Part shown: piece after piece, positions 27,116 to 41,240 of the stretch | Layout of the letters: the number at the start of each line of letters is the position of its first letter | How positions within the stretch are numbered: the stretch's first letter is position 1 | Assembly: GCF_013373865.1 (NCBI RefSeq) | Contig: NC_050470.1 | Location: 5,688,373-5,752,372, forward strand | DNA: 64,000 nt | DNA from: Monomorium pharaonis | Taxonomy: Eukaryota > Arthropoda > Insecta > Hymenoptera > Formicidae | Direction: 5' to 3' | Program-made: the position numbers and the translations under genes | Notes under the pieces: generated by a model | Told to the model about the DNA's origin: nothing | The model's database searches: none | What the model saw: the letters and a program-made list of their open reading frames with translations, nothing else

Positions 27116-29513
27116 ACTTTCGCTCTCTCTTCGAAATGGCGATCCAGATCTACGACAAGTCCAACATCGATGATCCGACCGCATCAATCACTTACGGCGG
27201 ATACTTGCTTTGATGATAGATAAGATCCTTGGAGCGTGTAGAGCGTTTTTCCGCCGGTTCGACATTTACGAACTGAAATTTACGGTAGCGCACGTCGCTC
27301 AAACGTCCGTCGCTACCTCGACCATTACTTCAAATATCTTTCTTGCAACGAAACTTAAAACTATTTTTTTTTATATATATTTGCAACTGGCAACTCTCCA
27401 AAAATTTCTTTTTTACATGTGGATTTAATAAATCTTTTGAACTCAGAGACTTTCTTCCTCCAATTTGTGGCGTGGAATACGTTGTTTCTTGCTGCGGTTC
27501 TTCTTAGGTCAGCTCGAACTGACGTTTATTTGATTCATGCTTCTTCAAGCCCGCCGCACGGTAGTACTACTGGCCTAAATCTTTCTCTTAAAGAGGTCAC
27601 GTTGCTAATCTCTATTTTTAATTCAACTTCTTCTCGACTTTCTAACGTTCTAGTCCGAACTTAGCTCTTAAGTCCAAGACCTACTTGCTATGTCTTCCTT
27701 GCTATCGGCAGCCCTTCTACTTCCATCTATTTATTCCGCTTATTTATCTACGAATCTATTTATTTATCTACTCGTCACGGCTGCGTATACTTAATCGTTT
27801 CAACAAAGTTTCCCCTCGCGGGAAAACGGATTCTTCGGTTTCTCCGACGGTCTCTTCAATCGTCACTTTGGCTCTTTAAAATGCAAATATCGAAACAGTC
27901 TCTTACCGAGACCCGTCGCGCCTCGCTGCATTCGTCGTTAGAGAATCGCGAGTCGCATCGAAGAGACGTAATTAACTGACCAAATAACGTTTACCTCTCC
28001 AACGTCGTAGCGACAACGACGACGACGATGATAATGACATCGACGTCGACGGCCTAAAGTCAAGCACGATCCCAAAGATCGTCATTTCACGCGGTTGGTA
28101 GTCCTCTTCAGTTTTCTCTAACTCTGTCCCTCGAGGAAATCGAAAGCTTAACGAATTGACGACCGGCACGCAGCAAAGCACGAGCCGAGCGAAGACGCGC
28201 GCCGGTCCAACCAATCGCGTTCTGGCAACGTGCCTTCCACCATCATCGATAGTCACGCGATAGCTCTTCGTGGTACTCTTCAGAGTATCGCGCCGGAGAT
28301 CTTCCACCTGTTTCGGGTTGGCCGCTCGCTTGGCCACCGCGAGAGCCTAAGCTTGAGTCTCCGCCAGCAAGCACCCACCAGGATACTACATTCTCGAGCT
28401 TTCGAGCTCTCCGTCGGGTCCCTACATAGATACGAATGCACTTCTCGGAGAGATGGCCGTCGACGACATTGCTCGGCAAGACACGATGTGTCTTTTCTGT
28501 ACGTCGAGCCGGATTTACAAACTCACAGGTTCACACAACAAGTAACGAAACTTTTTTTAATGATAACAAGAGAGAGTGTATTAAAGGCTGGAGATATGGT
28601 CACGACATTTAAGAAAATAATCTAGGGATCTACAAGATTAAAGGTCTCTCTGTAAAACTTTTCTTGCACACCTTGCCGTAGATAAAGGTCGAGTCTTCAC
28701 GGAATATTAGTTAAGATATTGTATATTAAAATACGAGCTTCCATCAAAGTGCCATCCACTTGTAAGTGCCAATTGTAGGTGAAGGTAAGAAGAATTTCGT
28801 TGCTGCGAAGCTTTCGAGTATTGTCCAGGCGCACAATTGTAAACTCGATCACGTCCGTGAAGTTGAAATTCGCATAGATAACGCTTTGCTCTGTAGCCGT
28901 TCATAGAATAGAGGAGAAAACGCTTACGAGTAGACATCAAACAGTCAACGAAAGAAGAGCGCTCGCAGCTTTCCGGCGTATTTTTTTTAAAGCTTCGCCG
29001 TGCTTTGCGTTCAGAACAAAAAGAGGCGTTTGTCACCCGCTCGAAGACCGAATGCCGTGCGAGCTTCGTTCATCGGGTACTCCGACCAGCACACACGCGA
29101 GCTTTTCCTTTCGAGCGCGTACGCCCCGCGCGTTTCGCGCCTATCTTGGTATGGTCCCGGACTCTTTTTCCCCGTGGCTCCTCTGGCAATCGCCGGAGCG
29201 ATTCCACGCACAGGGACGGGGCTGTCTCACCAATGCACGCGACTGCTTGCGCGAGCACCGCGCGTGCTTTTCCCGCGGCGCATCCAGTCTGTCAAGCTCG
29301 TATATGTCCGTTCCTTGCAACGCGTTGACCAGCCGATCCGGAAATTCCGGAAGCACGCCAACCGGTCGAAATCCTCCACGATGGACTTCTTCCCGAGAAG
29401 GTAGCGCGTCTCCGCAAGCTCCGGCACTGGGAGCTCGCACGTCGATCTTCCTCCTCAGGCGTCCGCCTGGACTATTCTCCGCAAGCTTGCGCGCACTATG
29501 TTCCGCTCACAGA

Positions 29514-29720
<207 letters not shown>

Positions 29721-30259
29721 GTCGTGTGCCCGATGCTACTTCATGCGCGAGTACCGCTCTCTCGCCCGAGCTTCTCCGCCGCTGCTTCTCCCGCTGCGCG
29801 ATGCGACGCGTATCGCGCGCGCGAATAGTGCGTACGCACGCGTGGTTGCGTATACGCGCCGACGTCCCCGTGCGTATACGTGACTACGTGACACGGCCGT
29901 GTCGTGTATATGTGTGTGTGTATGTGTATCTGTGTGTACGTGTATGTGTTTCACGCGTACGTAGAGTATGTATTGTGTGAGCGAGTGTAATGTGCCTTTG
30001 CGCGCGCGGCACTGTCGCCAGCACCACGTTCGGAGCACCCGCTCGATGAGTTGGCCGCTCGCGACTGCCAGAGCTTAGCCCGTGGCCCCGAGCTCGTGCG
30101 ATTCGCGGTGGTGGTGCGGTGGTGTGGCAGTCGGCAGCCCGGCACCTCCAGAGAAGCGTGGCTCTCGTCGCCTCGCCAGAGAGAGCGGAGCGGCCGCGTC
30201 GCAGCAACGCCGTGCGAGCGCGGAGCGGTCACCTAGCCAAGGTCTAAATTGATTTTTAC

Positions 30260-30296
30260 GGCGACGGCGGCGGCGGCGGCGGCGGCGGCGGTGGCG
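30260..30296. repeat. (GGC)n trinucleotide repeat
   Basis: Run of GGC triplets with a terminal GGT interruption, in the CpG-rich presumed Shal promoter region, just upstream (plus-strand sense) of an X-box palindrome and a CRE. Confidence 0.9.
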
Positions 30297-30332
30297 ACGC
30301 GCGTCGGCGTCCCGACGCGGCGAACGTTTCCC

Positions 30333-30346
30333 GTTGCCCGGGCAAC
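30333..30346. promoter_or_regulatory. RFX-type X-box palindrome
   Basis: GTTGCCCGGGCAAC is a perfect 14-bp palindrome fitting the RFX consensus of two half-sites (GTTGCC and GGCAAC) with a 2-bp spacer. It lies 11 bp from a CRE in the CpG-rich region upstream of Shal. Binding is inferred from the motif only. Confidence 0.55.
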
Positions 30347-30356
30347 CCCTCAACGA

Positions 30357-30364
30357 TGACGTCA
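30357..30364. promoter_or_regulatory. CRE (TGACGTCA)
   Basis: Perfect 8-bp palindromic cyclic-AMP response element, the CREB/ATF site, inside the CpG-rich presumed promoter of Shal and next to an RFX-like palindrome. Motif match only. Confidence 0.5.
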
Positions 30365-30522
30365 TGGTTCCCACTGCTACCCCTTTTGCGCTCACCGCTA
30401 CCGCCTTTCCCAACCGATCCGCCGTCGCTGCCCCCGTATTTCCACTTTAGCCTACTTGCGCTTTAAGAAACGCTGGCTTCCAGCTCCTGCCCGCCCGCTC
30501 CGCACTTCGCATAGTATTCCTA

Positions 30523-30635
30523 ATGAGAGGGAAAGAAAAAGAAAGGGGATGAGAAAAGGCGAGAGAGACGGAGAAACAGAGAGAGAGAGAGGGAGAGGGA
30601 GAGAAAGGGAGGGAGGGAGAGAGAAAGAGATAGAA
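30523..30635. repeat. Purine-rich GA tract
   Basis: Irregular GA/GGGA-rich stretch at the plus-strand right edge of the CpG region. The basic/acidic open frame across it (ERERGRGREREGG) is a repeat artefact. Confidence 0.8.
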
Positions 30636-33600
30636 GTTATCCCAAATCTCCGTGTCTACTTCTCGCCTTTCATACGAATCCTAGTACATTTATCGTACCG
30701 TTGTGTTTTCTCGGTTTTTTTTTGCATTCATTCATTCATTCATTCGTTTGTTCTTTGTTCTCGTTCTGATGATTCTACACAAAGATCTCCTCTATTAAAG
30801 TATTAGGCTTTTTACGATCCTTCCGACAAAAAACTGCTTTTGCCATCAAATCATTAAAATCAAACCCTCAGCATTAGAGAATCTTCTTTCAATCTACCAT
30901 TTTTGTCATTTTCTACATCTTAATATAAAGTCAATCCGGCTTATTTTCAGTTTACTTTGTTATTCTCTCACGTAATCCGTCATTCTCCATCGTAATCGAG
31001 CTTGCTCCAGACTTACGGTCGGTTTAGATCCATCCCTCGAATAGGTAACCTTGACTCTTTTATATTACATTGTCATTACGATTTAAAAGAAGAACCGAGA
31101 AGCAGTTATTTCAATCTCATCAAAGGAATTATCCGAATGTTAAGAAGAACGCATTTTAAAATGCCTGACACGTGCATAAATGAAAGTGAAAAGTGAAATA
31201 AAAGTGGCTTCTGTTGTACTTTGGCTTTTCTTGCACGGCAACATTTACGAGCGATTTATTCAACTAAATCCTATTACTTTCTTTGCTTCTCTCATCTTTC
31301 GTTTCTCCCCGTGATAAACAATGCTTTCCCATCCTATTTATTCCTTTCGCCACTTATTCTATTTGCGCGTTCATGTGTTATCCACCGAGCCCAGCTCTAT
31401 TCTCTTCGAGATTCTTTTCGTTCGATTTTCTCGTATTTTTACCGTTCCGCTTACACCACCAATATCAATCACCATAGCTAGACCCCTTTCCCTTATATTT
31501 TCACCTTGGACTATAATTTCGGGTCGTTTGTCTCTTCTTTTCCTGGTGATTTTCCGTTTCTACCTGTTCTCTCTTTTATCTTCTTTTTTAGTCACTGACT
31601 CTTTATTCTTCCATATCTCTCTTGTTCTTTCATCGTGTATAGTCGCATTTCTCATCGTCTCGACGTTTATTGTTTTAATTATAATTTTAATTTGTACTTT
31701 TTATTAGAATTCTTATTCAAAAGAATTTTACATGACATTTGTATTTATCTAATTAATGATTCATATATATCTTAATAAAAAAGAAACGGCTTATTTCAAT
31801 TTCGCACATATTTTCCGTTGCTGTTGTTTTTTCGTTTTTTCTATGTTCCTCATTTCCCGCTCGTTACAATCGAACCAACTCTACAAATTACGATCTCATT
31901 TTTCCATGTTTTTTTGTCATCTGACAAATACGTGAGTATAGAAAAAAATCTTTTTTTTTCCTTCTTTTTTCTGTACAATTTTTCGCTCCTCTTCCGTTTT
32001 ATTACCGCGAGCTTCACACGTTTCCCTTGTTCATCCGGTAAGTGTTACGTTATTTTTCAGCTTTCTACTGGTAGCGATGCAGATGTTTCGTTTAAGCTTC
32101 CATTCATTCGTCTTCAACAGAACGACAAGCAGCTGGTTTCACGGTTCCCTTCCTTGTTGTCAGTTAGTCTGATGGCGACGCTTTGTTGGTGCGAAATAAT
32201 GTACAGTAGATTTCATTGGTCACCATTGACGGAATTCAGTCAAACAATTTTTAGAAAATGCGTATTTTACTTTAAATTTGTAATAAAAAATAAAAAATCC
32301 TAAATTATTATATAACTTGTTATATATAAATTATTATAAAAATAAATATATATGGATGTATATATCTGCAAAATGTATGTAACAAAAACAACAATCTAGT
32401 ATTCTAGGCACAGTAGGAAAATACAGTAAAGAAAAACTGGAGAAACTAGAGAAACTGGAGAAAGAGACACAAGAAGGAGTGTTTCGCCGCCAGGTAAATT
32501 CTCGACTTTAATGAACATAGAAAGAGTGCAACTTGAAGACGAGAGTTACCCTCCGGCAGAGTCAGTAACTTCTCGTAAGACGACCCTTTTGCGGAACATT
32601 CTTGGAATACGTTGACAAACACCTATGATAATAACTTCGGCATGGACATGTAATATTTCGAAAATAATATAGCGAATTATAAAGATTGAACCATTATTCT
32701 ATTTCAGATTTTAGACAGAGATTTTATTTCAAGATAATTATTATCTCGAAATATCCTTTTTTAGAGAAATACGCCGAATAATATTGCCTTGTAATAAATT
32801 CTTTGTTACAATTAGGTTACATAAAAAATGTAACAAAATATTTTTATCTCTTAAGTATAATATATCAACTTAAGTACATCACTTAAGTAAAATGTGTACA
32901 TATTTTGAATTCTTAAAGACAAGAATATATTATTATTATTTAAGTATCATTTACTTTTATTTTACTCTCTTTCTTGAATTTAGTTCAAAATGCACTTATC
33001 TTTATACAACTTTTTTATTCAGAATTCGACATAATCTTAAGTGCAACAATTTATCACAGTCAGGAAAACCCTGAAAAATCGCCGTTAAAAAGACTTTGTA
33101 CACGAGAAGTAAACTGAAAGTTTAAACAAAGTAGTGGAAGTAGCAATGTGTCACAATATGCTCTTTTTTAATGAATTTTGCAAATATAACTTCTTAAATT
33201 CACAATTGATGTAGCTGCATTTTTTGGAGTATATACCGCAAACGAGAGCCTATATCTCTCTCTTTCGCGTATTTTTCTCCCATTCTTTTTTCTCTTTTCA
33301 CGCGGAACTTTCAATTAACGTCGCGTTTCCGTTTGTAATCGGGGCGGGGTTTTTTTCATCGGTAGTTTTTTGCGATAGTTATTGCGGCGAAAAAAGACAA
33401 AAAGTTCGCAGCATTGTGTCGATGTTATTGTTCTGTGAATTAAAATAGTTGTTCTCTATATCAATCATGGCTTCAGCAATAAATAATATGCGCGGTTTTC
33501 ATAATATTAAATAAGTGAAATTTGTGTGTGTGTATGTGTAATTTAGTATATTAAACTAAGAAAATCATTATTATACAATATAATATATTGTAAATATATT

Positions 33601-35063
33601 TTTATCTGTTTTTTAATTACCTATTGCTATCATTACTTATTGCTTATCAAAATTTTAATTTTCCATTATTTTATATTAAAAAATAAAGTTTCAAATTTTT
33701 ATTCTAAAATTATTAAAGTACATACTGTATGTGTACTTTCCCTTCTTATTGTTCAAGAAAACTATAAATATTGATTTAACAAAAATGCAAGTATAGGAAA
33801 AATGTTATATATATTGTACATAAAAATATAGATTTTTGTATTAAAAATTTCTTATTTTAATAAATTTTGGCAATGTGTATTAAAATATTTTAATGTAAAA
33901 TAATATAGTTGATTTACTTTTGTTAAAATACGTTCTTGCAACGTTTTCTGAAAAATAACATTGTTTCAATCAAAAGAGAAACCACTTTGCTTTCACAGCT
34001 GGCAAATTTGGAATCTTTGATCCTCAAAGATCAACAGAAATTAAGGACGCGGAATTATTCGACCAAGAATAAGACCAAGTATTCACCAGAGCTGCGAAAT
34101 GCCTGGTAATTGCGCCACGTTGGCTACTAAACCCTTCGTTAAAAATCCTCCTTCCACTTTCTCTATTCGCAGTATATACTAATAGAGACAAAGATTCCGG
34201 AAACCAATATAAGCTAACTCTGTTTTAATCTTTTACTTTGATGATTAATTAAGATGTATACATTTTTTTTTATTTTAACTGCTTTTTATATATTTAAAAT
34301 TTGTATCTTTTTAATTAAATTTGTTATATTATTTGAATGTAAAAAAATTCTCATATCAAAGTTTAAATACTATTATACATTCTAGGAAAGTAGACTTCGA
34401 ATAAAGATATTATCTTTGAATCTAAAACAGTTAATGAATCTATCAAATCTTTTGATAAATTATACATTTTATGTGTCTGAGAATTTTGATTGCTTAGCAT
34501 TATTCTTTCGATAAAGTATTATTTTTAAAATATCACTCAAGGAATTAAAACAGACAAACAAATCGCACGAAATGTAACAAAAATACCATGATTAGTGCAC
34601 TAGTTGTAAGTTCCGAGACTTAGATTCGATCTTGTCGATAAGAGGATTACTCAAGACTTAAAAGCGGACAGAAGTGTTAAGAGTACAAAAGAGTCTTCGA
34701 GAACCCTGTGTCCTTTCGCGGAGGCAATTCTACGTGTCCGTCCTGGTAAAATTTCACCGTGCAGTTTCCCAAGAGTTTCCCTATCAAAAGTTGTATCGCC
34801 ATCTCTCCACGGGGCCGTTTGACTTTGGCGAAAGTTACCGTTCTCCGAATAACGAACGGAATAGTTTCTTCTTCGGAAACTTATGCCGGCAATGGGAAAC
34901 GCTCACTCAGATTTCAAACATCTCGCGACAGCTATAGATCTTTTATCAGATTGAAACGGTCCGCGGACGTAAAGTAATGTACGGGGAATCATATTCTCGT
35001 CGTTAATTGCAAAACTTGTAATTATTAATCAAGCATTTTAGAGATAAAATAATACACTGAAAA

Positions 35064-35272
35064 AAATTTACTAGAGTGAAATAAATATCTTTTCAAATAG
35101 TACCAAGCATAAATTTTGTAAAAAATAAATAAATGTATAATACATTTTCTAAATTACAGAAAATGTTATCTTATTTGAAATAAATATTATTTATTTTTTA
35201 CAAAACATTCTAAGCAATAATTACGAGTGATTTTTAATCCACTTCTCTCAAGTTTTTATTTCACTTTAATCA
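35064..35272. repeat. AT-rich inverted repeat, possible foldback element
   Basis: Outer ends carry GTGAAATAAA on the left and its complement TTATTTCAC on the right. Inner arms share TTTGTAAAAAATAAATA with TATTTATTTTTTACAAAA. Arms are imperfect, so it may be an old MITE-like copy. Boundaries are approximate. Confidence 0.45.
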
Positions 35273-35769
35273 ATTCGAATAAAATCCAAAATTCAACAAT
35301 AAAAACTGTTAAAATAATAGCGGAAAATAAATATCAAAAAATCAAATGTGAGACTAGCATAAATGTAATTTTGTTACATAAAATAAAAAAATTCTCTTAA
35401 AGTTTTTATGATATTAAAGGCCACCTTGCATATTTCTTACATAATATCACATTTTAAATGCTTTCAAATCAGCTGGTATTAGAAATCTCTTTCTTTCTGC
35501 TTTCTCTTGCCAAAAATTTATAAAAATGTGTAAAACAATGTATTCATTGTAATCTATGCTTATCGCTTATCTAAGCAAAATAAAAATACACAAAATAATT
35601 ACGCAATAATAACAAAACATAAATGCATTATTTACCAATAGTTGGTTCTCTCTATTCTCTGTTGTCGGTTTCCCTGCTGCGTACTTGTGGTGTAGGAATT
35701 TCACATGGAAAGAGTTCACGCACGATATTCCATTCAACTCTGTGCCGGCATTTATTCGCTCAAACGACT

Positions 35770-35788
35770 GAGAAAGAGGAGGAGGGGG

Positions 35789-35863
<75 letters not shown>
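35770..35863. repeat. (GA)n microsatellite
   Basis: GGA-rich start then a near-perfect (GA)n run of about 70 bp, about 70 bp left of a CpG-rich promoter-like island. The ORFs reading EREREREREM or SLSLSLSL across it are artefacts. Confidence 0.95.
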
Positions 35864-35866
<3 letters not shown>

Positions 35867-35929
35867 ACACAACAAAACGCGTGCTATAATACTTCGGTAT
35901 CTCGATATTTATCGAGCAATATTCAAGCT

Positions 35930-36560
35930 TATCGAATTACAAAAACTCGCTGGTGGCCGTTCGTTCGACAATCCACTCGACGTTTTTCACGAGATTCTCG
36001 ATTTCCGATGCATTCCGCGATGAGCGAATAAATCTGCGGCACTGTCGGCGAATGTTCGAATTCACATTAATGGCAGCCGGCGCGTCGGAATCGGAATCGG
36101 CGACGCGATTGAGACGAACGCGGTTTAATCGTGTCGCATTCGCATTCCGCCGACGTACTCGCACACTTGAGACCTTTTGCACACACAGGTCTCATTAGGC
36201 ACACAGCACTCGCGATTGAAACGAGCGAGTAAACGCGAAGGTTCAGGTATTCCGCGAGCGCGATTCCAAAGCGACGCGAACGTTACGTAGCGAACGCAAG
36301 ACATGGCGGCGCTTTGAACATAGCCGCGCGTGCCGATGACGGATCACGTGACGTCAACCGATATATGCACCGCGCGGGAAAATCGAGCGCGACAAAAAGG
36401 GAGGCGGAGAAGGAGCCATCGATCAACTTCACTTCCGAAAGCTTCGCAGAATTTTGGGGGGAAATTTCGTGGAAAAAATTTGAAACAGAACTTTCTCTTC
36501 GTGATTCTGCGAAATGCCGCGTGTTTCGTGAAAATCGTGCGAGAAAAGAATAGTTTTATA
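35930..36560. promoter_or_regulatory. Orphan CpG island with overlapping E-box and CRE
   Basis: GC- and CpG-rich island in an AT-rich desert. It contains CACGTG (36345-36350) overlapping TGACGTCA (36349-36356) and a YY1-like ATGGCGGC (about 36303). Open frames on both strands reach about 80 codons but resemble no family I know and overlap each other. The best reading is a promoter of an unrecognised transcript or a distal Shal promoter. It is about 4.7 kb from the 3' end of ARL6IP1 and 9 kb from the Shal start codon. Confidence 0.4.
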
Positions 36561-39500
36561 ATATTTTAAAATTTAGTTTTAAGATCTGAAAATAATTTTA
36601 GTAAACCTTCAAAATTATATGAGTCGCTCAAGCTTTCGTTGCTATAATGTCAAACCTTTTTACATAGCGTTGTTCATAATAAATATCATAATTATTAATG
36701 GGTCCAATTAAATTTATTTTTTTAGATGTGTCCACACAGTTAATTATTTAAATTTTTTAATACTTCAATAAAATCGTTCTTTCGTGTAAACAAACGAAAG
36801 TTCTACGCTTTGTGATAAGACATCACCAAAAACGAGCATCTCTCGCGCAATCCATCGTAAGCCTCTCAACTTTAAAAGTTTTGATCATAGTTTTGTGGCA
36901 ATCCATTGTGAATGACCCTCGTCTCCCATTACTCGCCGATATCCGAGCACGAGCGGGTGTTCGGGGACAAACGAGGACTTTTTGGTTTTGAAGAAAACGT
37001 AAACTAGACGAGTTTTCCTCTCGTATTTCGAACGCATCAAACGTCAGGACACGGTGACCGCTTTAAACAGTAATCGCATGTTTCGTTCCATGTTTCGTCA
37101 TCCGATCGCCAATCGAGGAGTGAACGGTTCGTTTCGTAACCTGACGACTCACGCATTGCACCTTGCACTCGGATCGACAGATAAGGTTTCATTTCGCACG
37201 ATACATCATATCACATGAGATAGAACGTACGCGCGTGGCGTAATTAATTTATATTAGCTTCCCGCAACCGAATATGCAATTTATAATTTTTATAATCTTA
37301 CGTCATTCGACTGACTGAGATTGCATTAGCAACTGACGCGACGAAAGAATCAAATTTTGACCCTTTGGCTATTACGCGCCAATAAAATAACTTTCCGTTA
37401 ATCAAATTTTTTAAGAAAAAACACTAGTGTATACACACAGAGAAATATTTCAAACTGTAAGTTTATTTAAATTAAATTGTAAAAATATTACTCTTGTTTC
37501 AAGTATTCAAGTATTCAAGTGTTCAAGTATTTCTTTGTTAAGTATTTTTGCAAATCTGTCATATAAATATAAGTTTATCATAAGCATAAAATTTATTTAA
37601 AATATATTTAGAATCCTAGTAATTTAATATCATTAAGTTAGAATAAAAATTTTACTTGTTTATTCTAACGTTCCTTCGATAAAATTTTATATTTTTTAAA
37701 AGAATATACATTCTTTTTTTATGTACAAGATAATAATTAAGCTTTTCTAGAATTTGGAACAAATATATTTTAAGACTATTATCAAGAAAATATACTTTGT
37801 TAAAAAAACCATTGCTTAAAATAAGAAAAATGGATTGAATAATTGCTTTTCTTAAAAGTAGAGTTTAATATATTTCAGTTTGTGGGTGTAGTGGCTCTCT
37901 TCGTACCTCGATAACTCTCGTTGTCAGACCGAAATACCTTCAATTGTTTTTGACCCACATTTTTTTCACAATGCATTATTATATACAATCGCCAAGAGTT
38001 CGCAGTGTAATTTTTTTTTACGCAACAGTATAAATTATTATTTTTTAATTGCTATAAACACAATATTATTTGTAAAATTGTTTCAACTACGTCGATCACA
38101 CGTGTAATTGTCGTACGACTAATATTATTCAATCGCGCTTTGCCAACTCCAAGCCTATAGGCAATTTTTATTACATAAAATAGTGTGTTCACAATCAATA
38201 TTTTTTTTCTTTCTTAAATTCTATTCTCACATTTTTTATTCACGAACAATGAACCGTCACCATCATTCGAGAAACGCCGACGCAGTCCACTCAGTACGAA
38301 TGTGTCTTTATATCCACCTTCGACATGATCGAAAAGAACGGCAGAAACGTTAATTATGACTAACGACTGCAACGGGATGCAACATATGAAACCGGATGCG
38401 CACAAGACGAAAATGATATCCTATAAACTAGGATTATACTTACTATTTATATTTTGTATACGGAACTTGCATTAATTAGTATACGTTTGCAGATTTTTTA
38501 ATATAAATATTTTTTTATATATGTATATAATTCTTTAATAATTTCTCGCAGAACGCGACATGTCTCGATTTCCGCATGTGTGTTTTCGATTGCGAGGGAT
38601 TTTTAACGGATTCAATTGTGCTGCTGTCAATGCACCGTCTAAGAATACTTTCCGTTGAAATCGAAATACACAAGTTCGAAAGCAGAATAATTATTAATTA
38701 TAAATTAATAATACATGAATTTCAAATACTTGTTTAACATAGAAATACAATATCTCAAATTTTCATGAACGCTTGAATAAATCTACTTCAAAATTATTTT
38801 GCAACAATCTAGCATCGCTTTATTGAAAATCAGATATGACAGCAGTATTATAACGCGAATTTGTTTTCAGTTACAATTTCAGTTACTATGCGTCGATGTC
38901 AAGAAGTAAAGGTTAAAAGGCTCAATAAAATCTCGCGACATGCAATTTGCACGTTTTCAAAAGCTCCAATGGCTCGTCGATAAAGCGATAAGACAATCAT
39001 CACGATTGTTTTTTTGCAGATTGAGCGCTCTTTTCCATTCGCGTATCGCTCTTTAGACTGTAACTCATTTCGCACCCTCGGCTAATTCTCGAGGCTAAAA
39101 CTGAAAAATGCTCGTGGAAAGTCGCCGGCAGGCGTTTGTTAATCCGGCTGGTATTAAAATCGAGGTCGCGATCCCTTCGCGCCCTCGTCCACTTCGTGTG
39201 TTCACCCTTCACGATTTTTTTTTTCTTTTTTTTTTTCTCGTTTCACAAACGCGCAAAAGCAACCCCTCGAGGTAGTTGCTGACAGTGACCGTTCTGTTTT
39301 TCGATTCGTTGAAATGTTGATTTAAAGCAGGCCATCGAGCTGCTTGTAACGTTCTCTGCGATAAGTGATGATTTACATAACTGAAACATGTATGATACTT
39401 ATCTGGGTTAACGAAGGATTTCTGCGGAATGGGCGAGTCCTTCAAACGAATGAGAAACGGATAAATAACGACTTGAGAGATGACTCAACCATCGTGAAAA

Positions 39501-39751
39501 GTATCACAAAAATAATATTCGACTATTCATTTCATATGTTTTTATAAGTTCGTCCTCAATAAATTTCTATTATATATTTTCTAAATAGAACAGAAATTGC
39601 TTTTATTTACGTCTTAAAAAATAAATTCTCGTATCAGTAATGACTGTTATATGTAACAATTGACAGATAAAATAATCGCGACGAAATAATTAGACGAAAT
39701 CAACTATCATAAGTTATACAAAATACTTTATACTTTATACAATTATATAAA

Positions 39752-39901
39752 ATTGCAATTAAAAATCAATTTTATAAATTATAAAATCCATAAAAATATC
39801 TACTTAATGTAACATTAATAAAGTACTTTATTAATATTACATTAAATAGATATTTTTATAGATTATATATATAATTTATAAAATTGATTTTTGATTGCAA
39901 T
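39752..39901. repeat. 150-bp AT-rich inverted repeat
   Basis: Arms of about 70 bp, nearly perfect: AAAAATCAATTTTATAAATT on the left, AATTTATAAAATTGATTTTT on the right; the centre is CATTAATAAAGTACTTTATTAATATT-type symmetry. MITE-like foldback without coding capacity. Confidence 0.75.
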
Positions 39902-41240
39902 CTTTGTAAGAGTTCAAAGTACTTTGTAAAAGTATACGCGTTTTTCTACACGTATTTATATTTTTTACACGTATATTATTACGCGTTTTAGGTTTCTTTG
40001 CACTAATCTAGATCAACTTTAAAATCGATTTACTTTTTAAAACTGAGAAAAATATAAAGAAAACTAAAGGTATATGAATCAAGCATTTATTAATATATAA
40101 GTCAAATCAAATCAAGTTTTTTCAATTTGTATTCAAATCAAAATATTCTGGATTTACATTACATATTAGTTTAAAAATAATAAAGTATTTTCAATAACAT
40201 AAAGTATTTGCAATGACCTTTCAATAAGATTTAGTTTTTTATTGATACTTTTAATAGTAATTACAGATAATATATATCAAAGATAAAAATTATAAATAAG
40301 AAATAAAATAAAAAGATAATTGCTAGATTATTTACGTATTTATTTTTTTTAATTACGAAATATAAATACTATTAATCATTCTAACATAATTAGCTTTACA
40401 CAATAGAAGGAAATCATTATGAAAGGCACATCAAAGTTACATGTTTCATAATATTCAAAAATTGCTTATGTAAAAAGGACAACATAAAAATAAATGCTTT
40501 CCAACCTTAGTTTCTCCTTTCGCGCTTAATATTTAAATTGTCGAGCCTGCTTAGAGCAGAATTTGGTACGAAAGAAAAAGAAAAATCATATGCCTGCCCT
40601 AGTGTTCAAAAATAGTCGAGCTCCTATAGATATATGTGTTCTTATATGTGTCATCCCTATCGTTTTATGATAAGCTGGGTTTTGGCACTTCGATATCCAT
40701 TTCCAAATTTTTAAACCTGATGATTTATTTGACATTTTCTAAAAGGACTTTTACTCATACAATATACCGTAACAGATATATCTTATTTTGTAGAGAAGTC
40801 ATAGAGTTATAGAACTAGGCACATAATTCTAAATAAAATAATTTAAACTAAGATTGGTGAAAGACGGAACAATTTTATTAATTCTTGGAAGTAACGTAAT
40901 ACTACGGCAGACTTATGATTATTATAATTAATTATATCTACGTAAAATATAAAATCACATTGACAAATACAATATTAAATATCACTCGATAAAGTGTAGT
41001 GGTATCTGTTTTTCTTAGAGGACTATACATTATACTAATCTCTTATAATCTCATTAAAAGCGGAACACTTTGACTACACTTTTCTTTGAACGAAACTGAC
41101 GCGCAAATACACACGCGTTACGAATATACATGTAAAATCGTAGATGTAATATTGTAGGATTATGAAGAGATTTATATCGAGAGAGCATATGAATTAAAGG
41201 TACAAAGAGTTTTGGTGACCACGAGATACGTACGAAACGA

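Larger units (their letters stand above)
30636..41240. other. Region with no recognised gene, 10.6 kb
   Basis: I see no exon of a known family here. From 31.2 to 32.3 kb the plus strand is T/C-rich and open in several frames, which looks compositional rather than coding. AT-rich sequence dominates elsewhere. Notable contents, listed separately, are a CpG island near 35.9-36.6 kb, a GA microsatellite just left of it, a CATT repeat near 30.73 kb and AT-rich inverted repeats. The left part could include distal Shal 5' exons, and the last few hundred bases contain the presumed 3' UTR of ARL6IP1. Confidence 0.6.

Noticed and set aside
31221..32303. Series of hydrophobic Phe/Ser/Leu-rich plus-strand frames
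   Set aside because: T/C-rich composition gives open hydrophobic frames in more than one frame; no domain or splice structure recognised.
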